A DNA stretch of 64,000 nucleotides, from assembly GCA_937899415.1 (NCBI GenBank), contig CALBPI010000056.1:1-64000 (forward strand), given 5' to 3'. Under the pieces are notes generated by a model that saw only the letters and a list, made by a program, of their open reading frames with translations, searched no databases and had not been told where the DNA came from. The DNA comes from an uncultured Gammaproteobacteria bacterium. GTDB taxonomy: Bacteria; Pseudomonadota; Gammaproteobacteria; Steroidobacterales; Woeseiaceae. The translations under genes were made by a program, and so were the position numbers. Shown here piece by piece: positions 44,445 to 53,449 of this stretch. Positions within the stretch are counted from its first letter, which is position 1. Every line of letters starts with the position of its first letter.

Positions 44445-45832
44445 GCCGCGCGCCTCCGTGTCGTGAACGCAATACTCAATGCGACACCCAGGGGTAGGAG
44501 CCGTTCGACCCAGTCGCCGGGCGTGTTGGGAAGCGCGTTGGCGACAACGGTCAGCCCAAAGCCACCGAGCAGGACGGCCAGTGTCGCTGACGGCGTCAGC
44601 TGCCAGTCGCAGAGCCGGGCGACGAGCAGCGGCCCGAAAGCGGAGCCCAACGCGTGCCAGGCGAACAGCACACGCGAGAAGATATCTGCGGGGACAAACA
44701 AGGCGATGGCCGTCGCCGTGCTGGCAAGCGCGATGACCACGACGCGCGCGAGGCGCGGTGCGTCTTCGGCAGAGGCGTTCTCGCCGCGCCAGTCATGCGC
44801 AACCGCCGCCGCTGCGGCCAGCAACTGGCTGTCCGCCGTCGACATAATCGCCGACAACACGGCCGCGAGCGCGACACCGCCAATGACGGGCGGCAGCAAT
44901 GCCGATGCTGCGACGAACAAGGCCTGCTCGCCATCAGGAACGGTGGCGTACAGCGCGCGCGCGGCGAGCCCCAGTGCGAGCATGCCCGTGTAGACGACGA
45001 GCGCCCAGCCAATCGCGATCGCGCGACCCCGTCGCAGCGCCGCCTCGTCAGACAGCGCCATAAACCGATTCACCACGTGCGGCTGCCCCGGATATCCGAG
45101 ACCAATGCCGAGCGTACCCAGGACGAAGGCGATCCCCAGTACGCCGGGCTGGTCGCGAACGATCGACCCGGACAAGGCCGCATCCCAGGCCGCCGGCGTC
45201 GCAGATGCCGCCGCCACGGCGACGACCGGCAACACCACGGCGACGAGCATCATGGCAAGCGCCTGGAGTGCGTCGGTCACACTCACAGCCCAAAAACCAC
45301 CGACCAGCGTGTAGAGCATGACGATACCCGCGCCGATGAGCACGCTGGCCTCTTGCGACCAGCCGAAGTTGGCGGCAAACGCCTTGCCCGCTCCGTCGAA
45401 TTGGGCAGCGATGTAGAACAAAAAGCAAAAGCAGATGATCAAGGCTGACACGCGCAACAGCGGCAGTCGCGCCGTGCCCAGCGATGCGGGCAACACGACT
45501 TCGGATAAGGTGAGTTCGCCGCCTTCGCGCGCCAGTCGACGCAGCCGCGGTGCAATCACAAGCCAGTTGAGCAGGAAGCCGCCCAGCGTCGCTGGAAACA
45601 GCCACAGTGCCGAGATTCCCCAGGCGTAGGCGGCACCGCTGACACCGAGCAACGTCCAGGCCGAAGAAGAACTCGCGCTGGCCGACAGGCCCGCGACCCA
45701 GCCACCGAGCTTGCCACCGGCCAGCAGGAAATCATGCGCATCGCGATTACGCCGCGATGCCCAGACACCGATCCCGATGAGCAGCACGTTGTAGGCGAGC
45801 AACGTGTAGAGAACGGTGGTCTCGCGCGTCAT
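44441..45832 (-). CDS. Sodium:solute symporter (SSS family)
   Basis: 463 residues with about 13 predicted membrane helices. Family marks: FLLAGGKLGGWVAGLSASASSSSAWTLLG near the N-terminus and GYPGQPHVVNRFMAL in the middle, as in PutP-type carriers. Start is one of two adjacent ATGs; the upstream extension to 45961 would run through the divergent oxoprolinase gene. Only 16-19 bases separate it from that gene's start, so 5-oxoproline is a possible substrate (inference). Also heads the operon with the two GTPases. Confidence 0.85.
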   Translation of the reverse strand: MTRETTVLYTLLAYNVLLIGIGVWASRRNRDAHDFLLAGGKLGGWVAGLSASASSSSAWTLLGVSGAAYAWGISALWLFPATLGGFLLNWLVIAPRLRRLAREGGELTLSEVVLPASLGTARLPLLRVSALIICFCFLFYIAAQFDGAGKAFAANFGWSQEASVLIGAGIVMLYTLVGGFWAVSVTDALQALAMMLVAVVLPVVAVAAASATPAAWDAALSGSIVRDQPGVLGIAFVLGTLGIGLGYPGQPHVVNRFMALSDEAALRRGRAIAIGWALVVYTGMLALGLAARALYATVPDGEQALFVAASALLPPVIGGVALAAVLSAIMSTADSQLLAAAAAVAHDWRGENASAEDAPRLARVVVIALASTATAIALFVPADIFSRVLFAWHALGSAFGPLLVARLCDWQLTPSATLAVLLGGFGLTVVANALPNTPGDWVERLLPLGVALSIAFTTRRRAA

Positions 45833-45851
45833 CATGCTATGGTACCCGACG

Positions 45852-48800
45852 ATGACGCGCCCCCGCGATAAGCGCCCCGGTTGGCAGTTCTGGATCGATC
45901 GCGGCGGTACCTTTACCGACATCGTCGCGCGCCGTCCCGACGGCACGCTCGCCGCCACCAAACTGCTCTCCGAACAACCCGGCCGCTACACCGATGCGCC
46001 CGCCGAAGGCATCGCGCGTCTGTTGCGTGACGAGCCGCCTGCGCCCGTCGACAGCATTCGCATTGGCACCACAGTCGCGACCAATGCGTTGCTCGAGGGG
46101 CAGGCGCCACCCACAGCGCTCATCGTCACCGAAGGCTTCGCCGACCTGCTCGAGATTGGTGACCAGCGCCGCGATGAACTGTTCGCACTGCATGTGAAGA
46201 AGCGCCGCGTTCCCGTCGCGCGCATCCTGACCTGCCTGGGCCGCCTCGACGTTGCCGGCAATGAACTCTCGGCACCCGATCCGGACGCGCTCGAGGCGGC
46301 CTTCGCCGCACTGGTGGCCGACGGGATCGGCACGCTTGCCGTCTCGCTGTTGCACGGCTGGCGTCACCCCCAGCACGAGCGCCAAGTGGCAGCTGCTGCA
46401 AGCAAGGCGGGACTCAATGCCGTCACCTGCAGCCATGAGACAGCGCCCGTGCAAGGCTATCTTGCCCGCACAGAAACCACGCTCGTCGACGCCTGGCTCA
46501 CACCCGTACTCGCGCGCTACCTGCAACGCTTCCGCTGCGCACTGGCCGACGTCTGCGATTGCGACGACATCACGTTTATGCAGAGCAATGGTGGTCTTGT
46601 CGATGCCGACGACATCCGTGGCAAGGACGCCGTGTTGTCGGGCCCTGCGGGCGGCATCGTCGGCATCGCGCGCTGCGCCGACTCAGGCGAGCGCATCGTG
46701 GGCTTCGACATGGGGGGCACCTCGACTGATGTCTGCGTCTGGCAGGGCGAGTTTGAGCGGCGCACGGACAACCGCATCGGCGGCTACCGGCTCACGACGC
46801 CCATGCTGCGTCTCGCGACCATTGCCGCGGGCGGCGGCTCAGTCCTCGCCTACCGCGACGAGCGCTTCGTCGTCGGCCCCGATTCCGCGGGCGCCGACCC
46901 GGGTCCCGCGGCCTACGGCAAAGACGGCCCCGCGACGGTGACCGACGCCAACGTCGTGCTGGGCCGCCTGCCTGTTGACTTTGTACCGAGCGTGTTTGGT
47001 CCCGACGGCGACGCCCCGTTGTCGCTCGAGGCGAGCCGCAACGCCCTGCTCGAACTGGGCGCCGGTAGTGGGGACGCCGTGAGCCAGGCCGAGAGTTTCG
47101 TCACCGTAGCCGTCGACAACATGGCTGCGGCGATTCGTCGCGAGACGCTGCAGCGCGGTGAGGACGTGCGCGCGTTCACACTCATGGCGTTTGGCGGCGC
47201 CGCGGGTCAGCTCACCTGCCGTGTTGCCGATGCGCTCGACATCACGCGCGTGCGCGTGCACGCGTTTGCGGGCGTGTTCTCTGCACTGGGGATTGGTCTC
47301 GCGGATCGCATGACGCTGCGCGAGGTCGCCATCGGCGCGCCGTTGCATGACGCGGCGGTGCACATCGAGCGCGAACGCGCCACGGTCTCGGCGGCGCTCA
47401 AGCCATCAGATCTCGTTGAATTCGATGCCGTGCTGCAGGTGCCCGGCGCGGACGCCCCAATCGCGGTGCCGCTCGACACGACGGACGCCATGCAACGCGC
47501 CTTCGAGGCCGCGCACCGCAGGCGCTTTGGCATCGAAGCCGAGTCGACGCCCGAGGTGCTCGCGCTGCGCGTCCGTCACATTACGGCAAGCGCAGAATCA
47601 CCGAATACGGTCGCTGCGCACGTCACACAGGGCGCCGCCTGCGGCAGCGCCCCACTCCATGTGCAGGGCCGAACGATTGACGCTGCCGTCTGGCACTCGC
47701 GCGACATCGGCGGCGCCACGATTGAGGGGCCCGCTATCGTCATCGACGCGCACGCCACGCTGGTCGTCGACCCGGGCTGGCGACTCACGCGCGACGGTGA
47801 CGGTGGGCTTCGCCTTGAGCGCCACTTAGCCGCCGCCGTGCAAGGCGACGTCGACCACGCGGCCTGGCTCGAGGTCTTTAACAATCGCTTCCGCCAGGTT
47901 GCCGAACACATGGGTCACGTGCTCGAGCGCACGGCCCATTCGGTCAACATCCGCGAACGGCTCGATTTTTCCTGCGCGCTGTTCGACGGCCAGGGCCGCC
48001 TCATTGCGAACGCGCCGCACATGCCCGTGCACCTGGGTTCGATGGGCGCCAGCGTTCGGCATGTGATCGATGCGCGCACCGGCGAGCTCGCGCCCGGCGA
48101 TGTTATCGCGCTCAATAGCCCCTACGCCGGCGGCACGCACCTGCCCGATATCACGCTGGTTCAGGCCGTACCCGATACTGCGGGCGGCACCTTCTGCTAC
48201 CTCGCCACACGCGCTCACCACGCTGACGTGGGCGGCATCGCACCGGGCTCCATGCCCGCCAACAGTCAGCACATCGACGAAGAGGGTGTGTTGATCGATA
48301 ACCTGCGCATCGTGCGCGGGGGCCGCTTCGATACGCAGACGCTGACACGCGTGCTCACAGAGCTCGAGCATCCCGCGCGTAACGTGGCGCGCAATCTCGC
48401 CGACCTGCGCGCGCAGGTAGCCGCACTCAGCGAGGGCGTGCGCCAGGTCGAGACGATGCGCAGCCAGTTTGGCGCCACCCGTGTGACCGAGTTCATGGCC
48501 GCCGTTCACGACAATGCGGCCGGCTGCGTGCGCCGCGCGCTGCAAGGCCGCGAGGGTGGCTGTGCACAGCTCGAACTCGATAACGGTCTGGTCATTCGCG
48601 TGCGCATCACCATCGACGGCGACAAGGCCCACGTCGATTTCACGGGCAGCTCAGCGCAACACGCCGGCAACTTCAATGCACCGCTGGCCGTCACCCGCGC
48701 AGCCGTGCTCTATGTGTTGCGCACCCTCGTCGACCATGACATCCCGCTCAACGACGGCTGCCTCGCGCCCGTGTCGTTAACGGTGCCCGAGGGCAGTTTC

Positions 48801-49415
48801 CTCAACCCCGCCGCGCCCGCAGCGGTGGTCGCGGGCAACGTCGAGACCTCGCAATGCGTAACCAATGCGCTCTACGCCGCACTGGGTGTCATGGCCCACG
48901 CACAAGGCACGATGAACAACCTGACGTTCGGCAACGACGCCGTGCAGTACTACGAGACGATTGCGGGCGGCACGGGTGCGGGCGCCGGCTTTGAGGGTGC
49001 CGACGCCGTGCAAAGCCACATGACCAACAGCCGCCTGACCGATACCGAGGTGCTCGAGGCACGCCTACCCGTGCGTGTGGTCACGTTTCACATTCGGCGG
49101 GGGTCTGGTGGCGGCGGTCGGCACCGCGGCGGGGACGGTGTGGTGCGGGAGTTGCTGATGACCGAGCCCGTCACCGTGTCGATGCTGTCCGGATTCCGGG
49201 CGCGCGCGCCATCGGGACTGGCAGGCGGTGATCCTGGGCTGTGCGGCCGTAACAGGGTCGTGCGCGCGTCAGGTACGACAGCGTTTCTGCCAGGCGTTGC
49301 GAGTGTGGCGCTCGACGCAGGCGACGCGATTCGAATAGAGACGCCGGGCGGTGGCGGCTACGGCTGTGCTCAGCCGGCCAGTGCGCAGACGGCGGACAGC
49401 AGCGACATGGCGTAG
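45852..49415 (+). CDS. 5-oxoprolinase, fused hydantoinase A/B type
   Basis: ATP-dependent opening of 5-oxoproline to glutamate, or a related hydantoin. 1187 residues, the size of the one-chain eukaryotic and bacterial OPLAH. HyuA half: FWIDRGGTFTDIVARR, GTTVATNALLEG, VGFDMGGTSTDVCVW and AGGGSVLAY. HyuB half from about residue 675: NNRFRQVAEHMGHVLERTA, the DFSCALFDGQGRLIANAPH line, and near the end MTNSRLTDTEVLE with RRGSGGGGRHRGGDG. The ATG at MTRPRDK is chosen; a start 12 codons upstream reaches into the divergent gene. Substrate assignment rests on family alone. Confidence 0.88.
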   Translation: MTRPRDKRPGWQFWIDRGGTFTDIVARRPDGTLAATKLLSEQPGRYTDAPAEGIARLLRDEPPAPVDSIRIGTTVATNALLEGQAPPTALIVTEGFADLLEIGDQRRDELFALHVKKRRVPVARILTCLGRLDVAGNELSAPDPDALEAAFAALVADGIGTLAVSLLHGWRHPQHERQVAAAASKAGLNAVTCSHETAPVQGYLARTETTLVDAWLTPVLARYLQRFRCALADVCDCDDITFMQSNGGLVDADDIRGKDAVLSGPAGGIVGIARCADSGERIVGFDMGGTSTDVCVWQGEFERRTDNRIGGYRLTTPMLRLATIAAGGGSVLAYRDERFVVGPDSAGADPGPAAYGKDGPATVTDANVVLGRLPVDFVPSVFGPDGDAPLSLEASRNALLELGAGSGDAVSQAESFVTVAVDNMAAAIRRETLQRGEDVRAFTLMAFGGAAGQLTCRVADALDITRVRVHAFAGVFSALGIGLADRMTLREVAIGAPLHDAAVHIERERATVSAALKPSDLVEFDAVLQVPGADAPIAVPLDTTDAMQRAFEAAHRRRFGIEAESTPEVLALRVRHITASAESPNTVAAHVTQGAACGSAPLHVQGRTIDAAVWHSRDIGGATIEGPAIVIDAHATLVVDPGWRLTRDGDGGLRLERHLAAAVQGDVDHAAWLEVFNNRFRQVAEHMGHVLERTAHSVNIRERLDFSCALFDGQGRLIANAPHMPVHLGSMGASVRHVIDARTGELAPGDVIALNSPYAGGTHLPDITLVQAVPDTAGGTFCYLATRAHHADVGGIAPGSMPANSQHIDEEGVLIDNLRIVRGGRFDTQTLTRVLTELEHPARNVARNLADLRAQVAALSEGVRQVETMRSQFGATRVTEFMAAVHDNAAGCVRRALQGREGGCAQLELDNGLVIRVRITIDGDKAHVDFTGSSAQHAGNFNAPLAVTRAAVLYVLRTLVDHDIPLNDGCLAPVSLTVPEGSFLNPAAPAAVVAGNVETSQCVTNALYAALGVMAHAQGTMNNLTFGNDAVQYYETIAGGTGAGAGFEGADAVQSHMTNSRLTDTEVLEARLPVRVVTFHIRRGSGGGGRHRGGDGVVRELLMTEPVTVSMLSGFRARAPSGLAGGDPGLCGRNRVVRASGTTAFLPGVASVALDAGDAIRIETPGGGGYGCAQPASAQTADSSDMA

Positions 49416-49483
49416 ACCGCGCCGGCTACCAGCATGGCGGGCGAGACGTCATCGCGTTGATAAGCGCTCTTGTTGTTGTTCAT
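49370..49483 (-). CDS. Possible 37-residue single-helix membrane protein
   Basis: Begins MNNNKSAYQRDDVSPAMLVA and ends with a hydrophobic stretch, AVYAMSLLSAVCALAG, long enough to span a membrane once. Its 3' part overlaps the end of the oxoprolinase gene on the other strand by 46 bases. The ribosome binding site is weak and no family is recognised, so it may be chance. Confidence 0.3.
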   Translation of the reverse strand: MNNNKSAYQRDDVSPAMLVAGAVYAMSLLSAVCALAG

Positions 49484-49555
49484 GACGCAATCCGTAAGGC
49501 GGGTTCAGCAAGTAGTTCGCCGGTCCCCGCGAGACGGATGCGCGCCGTCGTGCGC

Positions 49556-51115
49556 TCAGGGGGCCGGATACTCGAACGCAGCGCGACACGCCGACGTGCC
49601 ATCGCGGTGCTGCACGATGGAGTACATCTGCGGCTCATGAGCGCCACGCGGCATGAAGGCGATCAGGAGCCGCACACCCTCCTCGGGACCGTCGTCGGCA
49701 TCGGTATCAGCGTTCGTAGCCGCATCGCAGCGCACCGACCAACCCGTTTCCGTTTCGAACGCGCCGCGTCCGGCCAGCGTCTCGAGAAACTCGACCACCT
49801 GGTCCTGAACTTGCCGCCACGTCGCTTCACCCCTTGGTGCAAACACGGCCCACCGCGTCCCCAGTTCTATGCGTCGCAGGATGAAATGGTTGAGCCGCTG
49901 CCGCGCCAGCGCGCCACGCTCGCGGTCACTGGCGTTGGCACAGGTCACAAGCCCCGGGAACAACATGCGCCGCTGCGTCCCAGTCAGTAGGGGATTGATA
50001 CCCGCGCGCAGAAGACGCAGCGCGTCGTCGGTCTCGAGCGGTGTCCAGGGCAGCCAGTCGCGGTGCAGGGCTGCAGAGTTTTGCCGGAGGTCATCGGAAA
50101 GCGCGGCCCAGACATGGCAGCGCCGATCCTGGCGCGCGAGCAAGCCGGCCAATGCGCCGGCCGCAGGCAGGGGTTCGGGTGTCTCACCCTCGCGATTGCG
50201 CAGCGCCGGATAGTAGGTCAGTGCATTCGGTCCGTGGCGCCAGGCCTCGGCGCCTGCACCGTGCCGACCCAGCGGGTGGCTGCCACCGGCGGGCGGGTCG
50301 ACGATGAGCAAGGCATTGCGCGACTGGCAATAGCGCTCGGCGGCGAAATGAAACGCCGGGCCCGCCTGCGACAAGCCGGCGTCGCCGCAGGCGTAAAGCA
50401 GGTCAATCTCGGGTACGGCGTCGAGCGCAAACAGGCCTGTGCCCAGGCGGTCGGAGCCGATGAGATCGTAGTCGGTCAGCGACGTGCCATCATCGCCGTG
50501 CGCCGTCATCTCGATGTAGCCGATGGTGGCATTCGTGATCGTCGTGCGCATGGCCAGCGGACGGGCGACATCTGCAGCCGTCGGGTCGAGCCGAACGAGC
50601 GAAGACGACTCGAGCGCGCGCCCGATAAACCGGCGCGACTCGACCTGCGCCGATAAAGCCGTGTGAAATTCCTGGTCGGCAATCTGTCCCGTGACGACAT
50701 CTAGACGCTGCACCGTGAGGTTAAAGGCCTTGTCGTCTTCGATGCCGTCGTAGTCGACGGACGCCCGCAGTCGTTCGCGTGAACCCGGGTTTCGCGCAAC
50801 AAGGACGAGCGGTCCGCGTTCCGTGGGCAGCTCAAGACGGCCACCTGTGGCGTTGTTGGCGACCCGTACGACAGCCGCCTCGCGCCCGCCATGCTGGAAA
50901 TATTGTGCAAGCGTCAGGCCAAGCGCACTGGTTGCCCAGTCACCACCGAAGACACGGTCGAAATGCGCCAGACTGTTGATCACGACAGCGCTATCGACGG
51001 GGCCCGCCGCAGCGCGTCCGAGGAACGCGGCCACGGGCCTTGCGTCGACATCGATGCGCTCGTCGGCGGCGGGGGCTTCGACGATCGTCATGCCGTTGAT
51101 ATCGTGCTGCGCCAA
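49556..51115 (-). CDS. Contractile tail-sheath-like protein, orphan
   Basis: 519 residues resembling phage tail sheath proteins (gpFI/gp18 type and eCIS sheaths). It starts with the sheath-like line GMTIVEAPAADERIDVDARPVAAFLGRA, has NSLAHFDRVFGGDW and LAQYFQHGGREAAVVRV, and its last 120 residues match the sheath C-terminal domain (GTRWAVFAPRGEATWRQVQD, then VVEFLETLAGRGAF). No tube, baseplate, spike, AAA ATPase or lysis gene lies within 12 kb on either side. It may be a domesticated relic or a solitary gene working with a remote cluster. Family call is by recognition only. Confidence 0.72.
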   Translation of the reverse strand: MAQHDINGMTIVEAPAADERIDVDARPVAAFLGRAAAGPVDSAVVINSLAHFDRVFGGDWATSALGLTLAQYFQHGGREAAVVRVANNATGGRLELPTERGPLVLVARNPGSRERLRASVDYDGIEDDKAFNLTVQRLDVVTGQIADQEFHTALSAQVESRRFIGRALESSSLVRLDPTAADVARPLAMRTTITNATIGYIEMTAHGDDGTSLTDYDLIGSDRLGTGLFALDAVPEIDLLYACGDAGLSQAGPAFHFAAERYCQSRNALLIVDPPAGGSHPLGRHGAGAEAWRHGPNALTYYPALRNREGETPEPLPAAGALAGLLARQDRRCHVWAALSDDLRQNSAALHRDWLPWTPLETDDALRLLRAGINPLLTGTQRRMLFPGLVTCANASDRERGALARQRLNHFILRRIELGTRWAVFAPRGEATWRQVQDQVVEFLETLAGRGAFETETGWSVRCDAATNADTDADDGPEEGVRLLIAFMPRGAHEPQMYSIVQHRDGTSACRAAFEYPAP

Positions 51116-51189
51116 ATCTGCTCCGTGCCACCGGGAAGCGCCGCGATCACGACACGCGTGAACGGGCTTCGGGTATTCTATGACTGCGC

Positions 51190-52245
51190 ATGACTTTCAA
51201 CCAACCCGCAGGCTACAGCTATCTCGCAGAACGCTTCCCGGCGCTTACGCGTCATCTGCCGCGCCTGCCCCTGGGAGACTACCCTACACCGCTGCAGCGA
51301 CTCGGTGATCGGCGTCGCGGTTTGTGGGTCAAACGGGACGATTGCACCCATCCCGTCTACGGCGGCAACAAGATTCGCAAGCTCGAATACCTGCTCGGTG
51401 ATGCGCGCCAGCGCGGCAGCGCCGACGTGGTCACCTTCGGGGGCGTGGGCTCCAATCACGTGCTGGCCACGGCCATTCACGGTGGCGCCCTGGGGGTACG
51501 CACGACAGGCATGATGCTGCCGCAACGCATGACCGACTACGTGCGCGGCACACTGGAGCGCCACCAGCAGATCGATAGCCGCCTGCTGCGCTCACCGGCT
51601 GCGCGTCGCGCGCGTGTCGATCTCATGCGCCAACTGCGCGACGGTGCGGAATCCGGACTCACGGTCGTACCGCTGGGCGGCACGTCGCCGCGAGGCAGCA
51701 TCGGTTATGTCAACGCCGCACTCGAACTTGCGACGCAGTGGAAACGGCCGCAGCCGCCCGAGCGTATCTATGTCGCTGCCGGCACCATGGGCACCGCCGC
51801 CGGCCTTGCCGTCGGACTGTCGTTGCTGGACTGGCCCACCGAAGTGCACGCGGTGCGCGTCACCGCGCCCTTTCAGGTCAATGCGATCGGCATGAAGAAG
51901 CTCACAACCAAGCTCGCCCTGCTGCTGCAACGGCACGACCCGCGCGTGGGCGAGCTTGCGACACCCTGGCGACGCGTCACGATCCGCGAGGACTACCTGG
52001 GCGAGGACTACGCCGATGTGACGCCCGCCTCGCAGCGCGCTGTGGACGAGTCGATGCGTCGTTGGGGACTCCCGCTCGAGACCACCTACACGGGCAAGGC
52101 GATGGCCTGTCTGCTAGACGACCTTTCAGAGCACCCCAGCCACGGCGACTGGTTGTTCTGGCACACCTACAACGGTCGCGCGGCGCCGGGCTCTTTGGGT
52201 GCGTTGGAATCCGGGTACGCCGACTTCTTGTCGCTCTGCCGCTGA
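51190..52245 (+). CDS. PLP enzyme of the ACC deaminase / D-cysteine desulfhydrase family
   Basis: 351-residue fold-II PLP enzyme. The cofactor lysine is K61 in VYGGNKIRKLEYLLG; GGVGSNHVLA and AAGTMGTAAGLA bind the phosphate. LGDYPTPLQRL at the start is typical of the 1-aminocyclopropane-1-carboxylate deaminase/D-cysteine desulfhydrase group. Which amino acid is used cannot be told. Divergent from the sheath gene with 74 bases between. Confidence 0.8.
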   Translation: MTFNQPAGYSYLAERFPALTRHLPRLPLGDYPTPLQRLGDRRRGLWVKRDDCTHPVYGGNKIRKLEYLLGDARQRGSADVVTFGGVGSNHVLATAIHGGALGVRTTGMMLPQRMTDYVRGTLERHQQIDSRLLRSPAARRARVDLMRQLRDGAESGLTVVPLGGTSPRGSIGYVNAALELATQWKRPQPPERIYVAAGTMGTAAGLAVGLSLLDWPTEVHAVRVTAPFQVNAIGMKKLTTKLALLLQRHDPRVGELATPWRRVTIREDYLGEDYADVTPASQRAVDESMRRWGLPLETTYTGKAMACLLDDLSEHPSHGDWLFWHTYNGRAAPGSLGALESGYADFLSLCR

Positions 52246-52331
52246 GCCTTCTCGCGCGCCTTGTCGCGATCCTCGATCTTGCGCGCAGCTTCGCCGTACA
52301 CGACACGCAGCCACTCATCGCTGCGTGTCAT
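52167..52331 (-). CDS. Small charged protein coupled to the L,D-transpeptidase gene
   Basis: 54 residues beginning MTRSDEWLRVVYGEAARKIE, then a Lys/Arg/Asp/Glu-rich helix and a proline-containing tail. Its ATG overlaps the L,D-transpeptidase stop by one base (TGATG), the same junction found at the next upstream gene pair, which argues that it is translated. Its last 79 bases overlap the end of the convergent PLP gene. No family recognised. Confidence 0.5.
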   Translation of the reverse strand: MTRSDEWLRVVYGEAARKIEDRDKAREKAQRQSDKKSAYPDSNAPKEPGAARPL

Positions 52332-53449
52332 CAGTTGCTGACCTCGGCCTCCGCGCCAGACGCGTCTTCTCCTTCCGCCATGAGCTCATCGAGTAGCTTG
52401 GCCACGGTTTCACGATCAGGTGCGTCCGCAGGCGGCGCCGCGACGTTGCTCACGTAGCGCTGCTGGAGCGGATTATCGACGGCGACGGCGCGGGCGACAC
52501 CGTCAGCCACTAGCGCAGTCAGCTCAGCATCGGGCTGCTCGAAGGCGGCCAGCCCTTCGGCGGCCAGGTCCTGCCAGGCGCGTTCATCGTCCTCGAGCTG
52601 CGGGTGCACCACCACGAACGTCACGCCGTCGCGCGTGCCCACCGAGACGGGCTCGTTGACGATCGTGACGCGCGTGCCAAGCCCCGTGACGCCGTAAAGC
52701 ACCTCAATGTCCTCGGGATAGAGCCGCACGCAGCCATGACTCACGCGCATGCCCACGCCGTAGGGCTGGTTGGTGCCGTGCAGCAGGTAGCCGGGCATGT
52801 CGAGTTTGAGCACGTGGCGGCCCAGCGGATTATCAGGCCCAGGGGGTACGATCGCGGGCAAAGGATCACCCATCGCCTTGTGTTCGGCGCGCACGGACGC
52901 GGGCACATACCAGGCCGGGTCCGTCGCCTTCGCAATCACTTCGCTCGCACCCGTGGGTGTCGCCCAGCCCACACGACCGATGCCAATGGGGTAACTCGTG
53001 ACCGTGGCAGGCTCGCGTTCGGTCGCCGGTTGGAATGCAAACAGGCGCTTCGCGGCAATGTTGAGCACGATGCCCTCGCGCGGGGCGTCTGGCAGTACAA
53101 ACCGCGTGGGCAGCACGACACGCGTGCCCTCGCCGGGCAGCCAGGGATCCACTTCGGGATTGGCGTGCATGAGCTCGTCGTAGCCGAGCCCGTAGCTGCG
53201 CGCGATGTCTGAGAACGTGTCGGCGTCGCGCGCCTCGATGACCTGCACCTCGCCGTAGACGCTTTGCTCGGGGTCCGAAATCTCGAAGACATGCGCGGTC
53301 TGTGGTGCACCGTCGAACGTGATGGGCACCTCGGGTGCAGTGTCTTCCGATACGCCCGGCCCAAAGCCCGGCTGCAGCAGGCTGCACCCGGATAGCAGTA
53401 CCAGGGTGCCAGCCGGCGCCACCCGACAAAGGACGCCTGCTGCGCGCAT
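52331..53449 (-). CDS. L,D-transpeptidase lipoprotein with LysM domain
   Basis: Peptidoglycan cross-linking or lipoprotein-attaching enzyme in the periplasm. 372 residues: lipobox LLSGC (C22), a LysM domain (about 68-115, EARDADTFSDIARSYGLGY), and a YkuD domain (about 125-275) with H224, H238 and the catalytic C240 in SHGCVRLYPEDIE. Resembles the ErfK/YbiS group. ATG overlaps the desaturase stop by one base. Confidence 0.92.
   Translation of the reverse strand: MRAAGVLCRVAPAGTLVLLSGCSLLQPGFGPGVSEDTAPEVPITFDGAPQTAHVFEISDPEQSVYGEVQVIEARDADTFSDIARSYGLGYDELMHANPEVDPWLPGEGTRVVLPTRFVLPDAPREGIVLNIAAKRLFAFQPATEREPATVTSYPIGIGRVGWATPTGASEVIAKATDPAWYVPASVRAEHKAMGDPLPAIVPPGPDNPLGRHVLKLDMPGYLLHGTNQPYGVGMRVSHGCVRLYPEDIEVLYGVTGLGTRVTIVNEPVSVGTRDGVTFVVVHPQLEDDERAWQDLAAEGLAAFEQPDAELTALVADGVARAVAVDNPLQQRYVSNVAAPPADAPDRETVAKLLDELMAEGEDASGAEAEVSN

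Noticed and set aside
47826-48632. 268-residue minus-strand frame inside the oxoprolinase gene
   Set aside because: Shadow frame; the plus-strand HyuB motifs are continuous through it.
49556-51115. Prophage or tailocin cluster
   Set aside because: Only a sheath-like gene is present; all neighbours are metabolic genes and no integrase, capsid, tube or lysis gene is visible.
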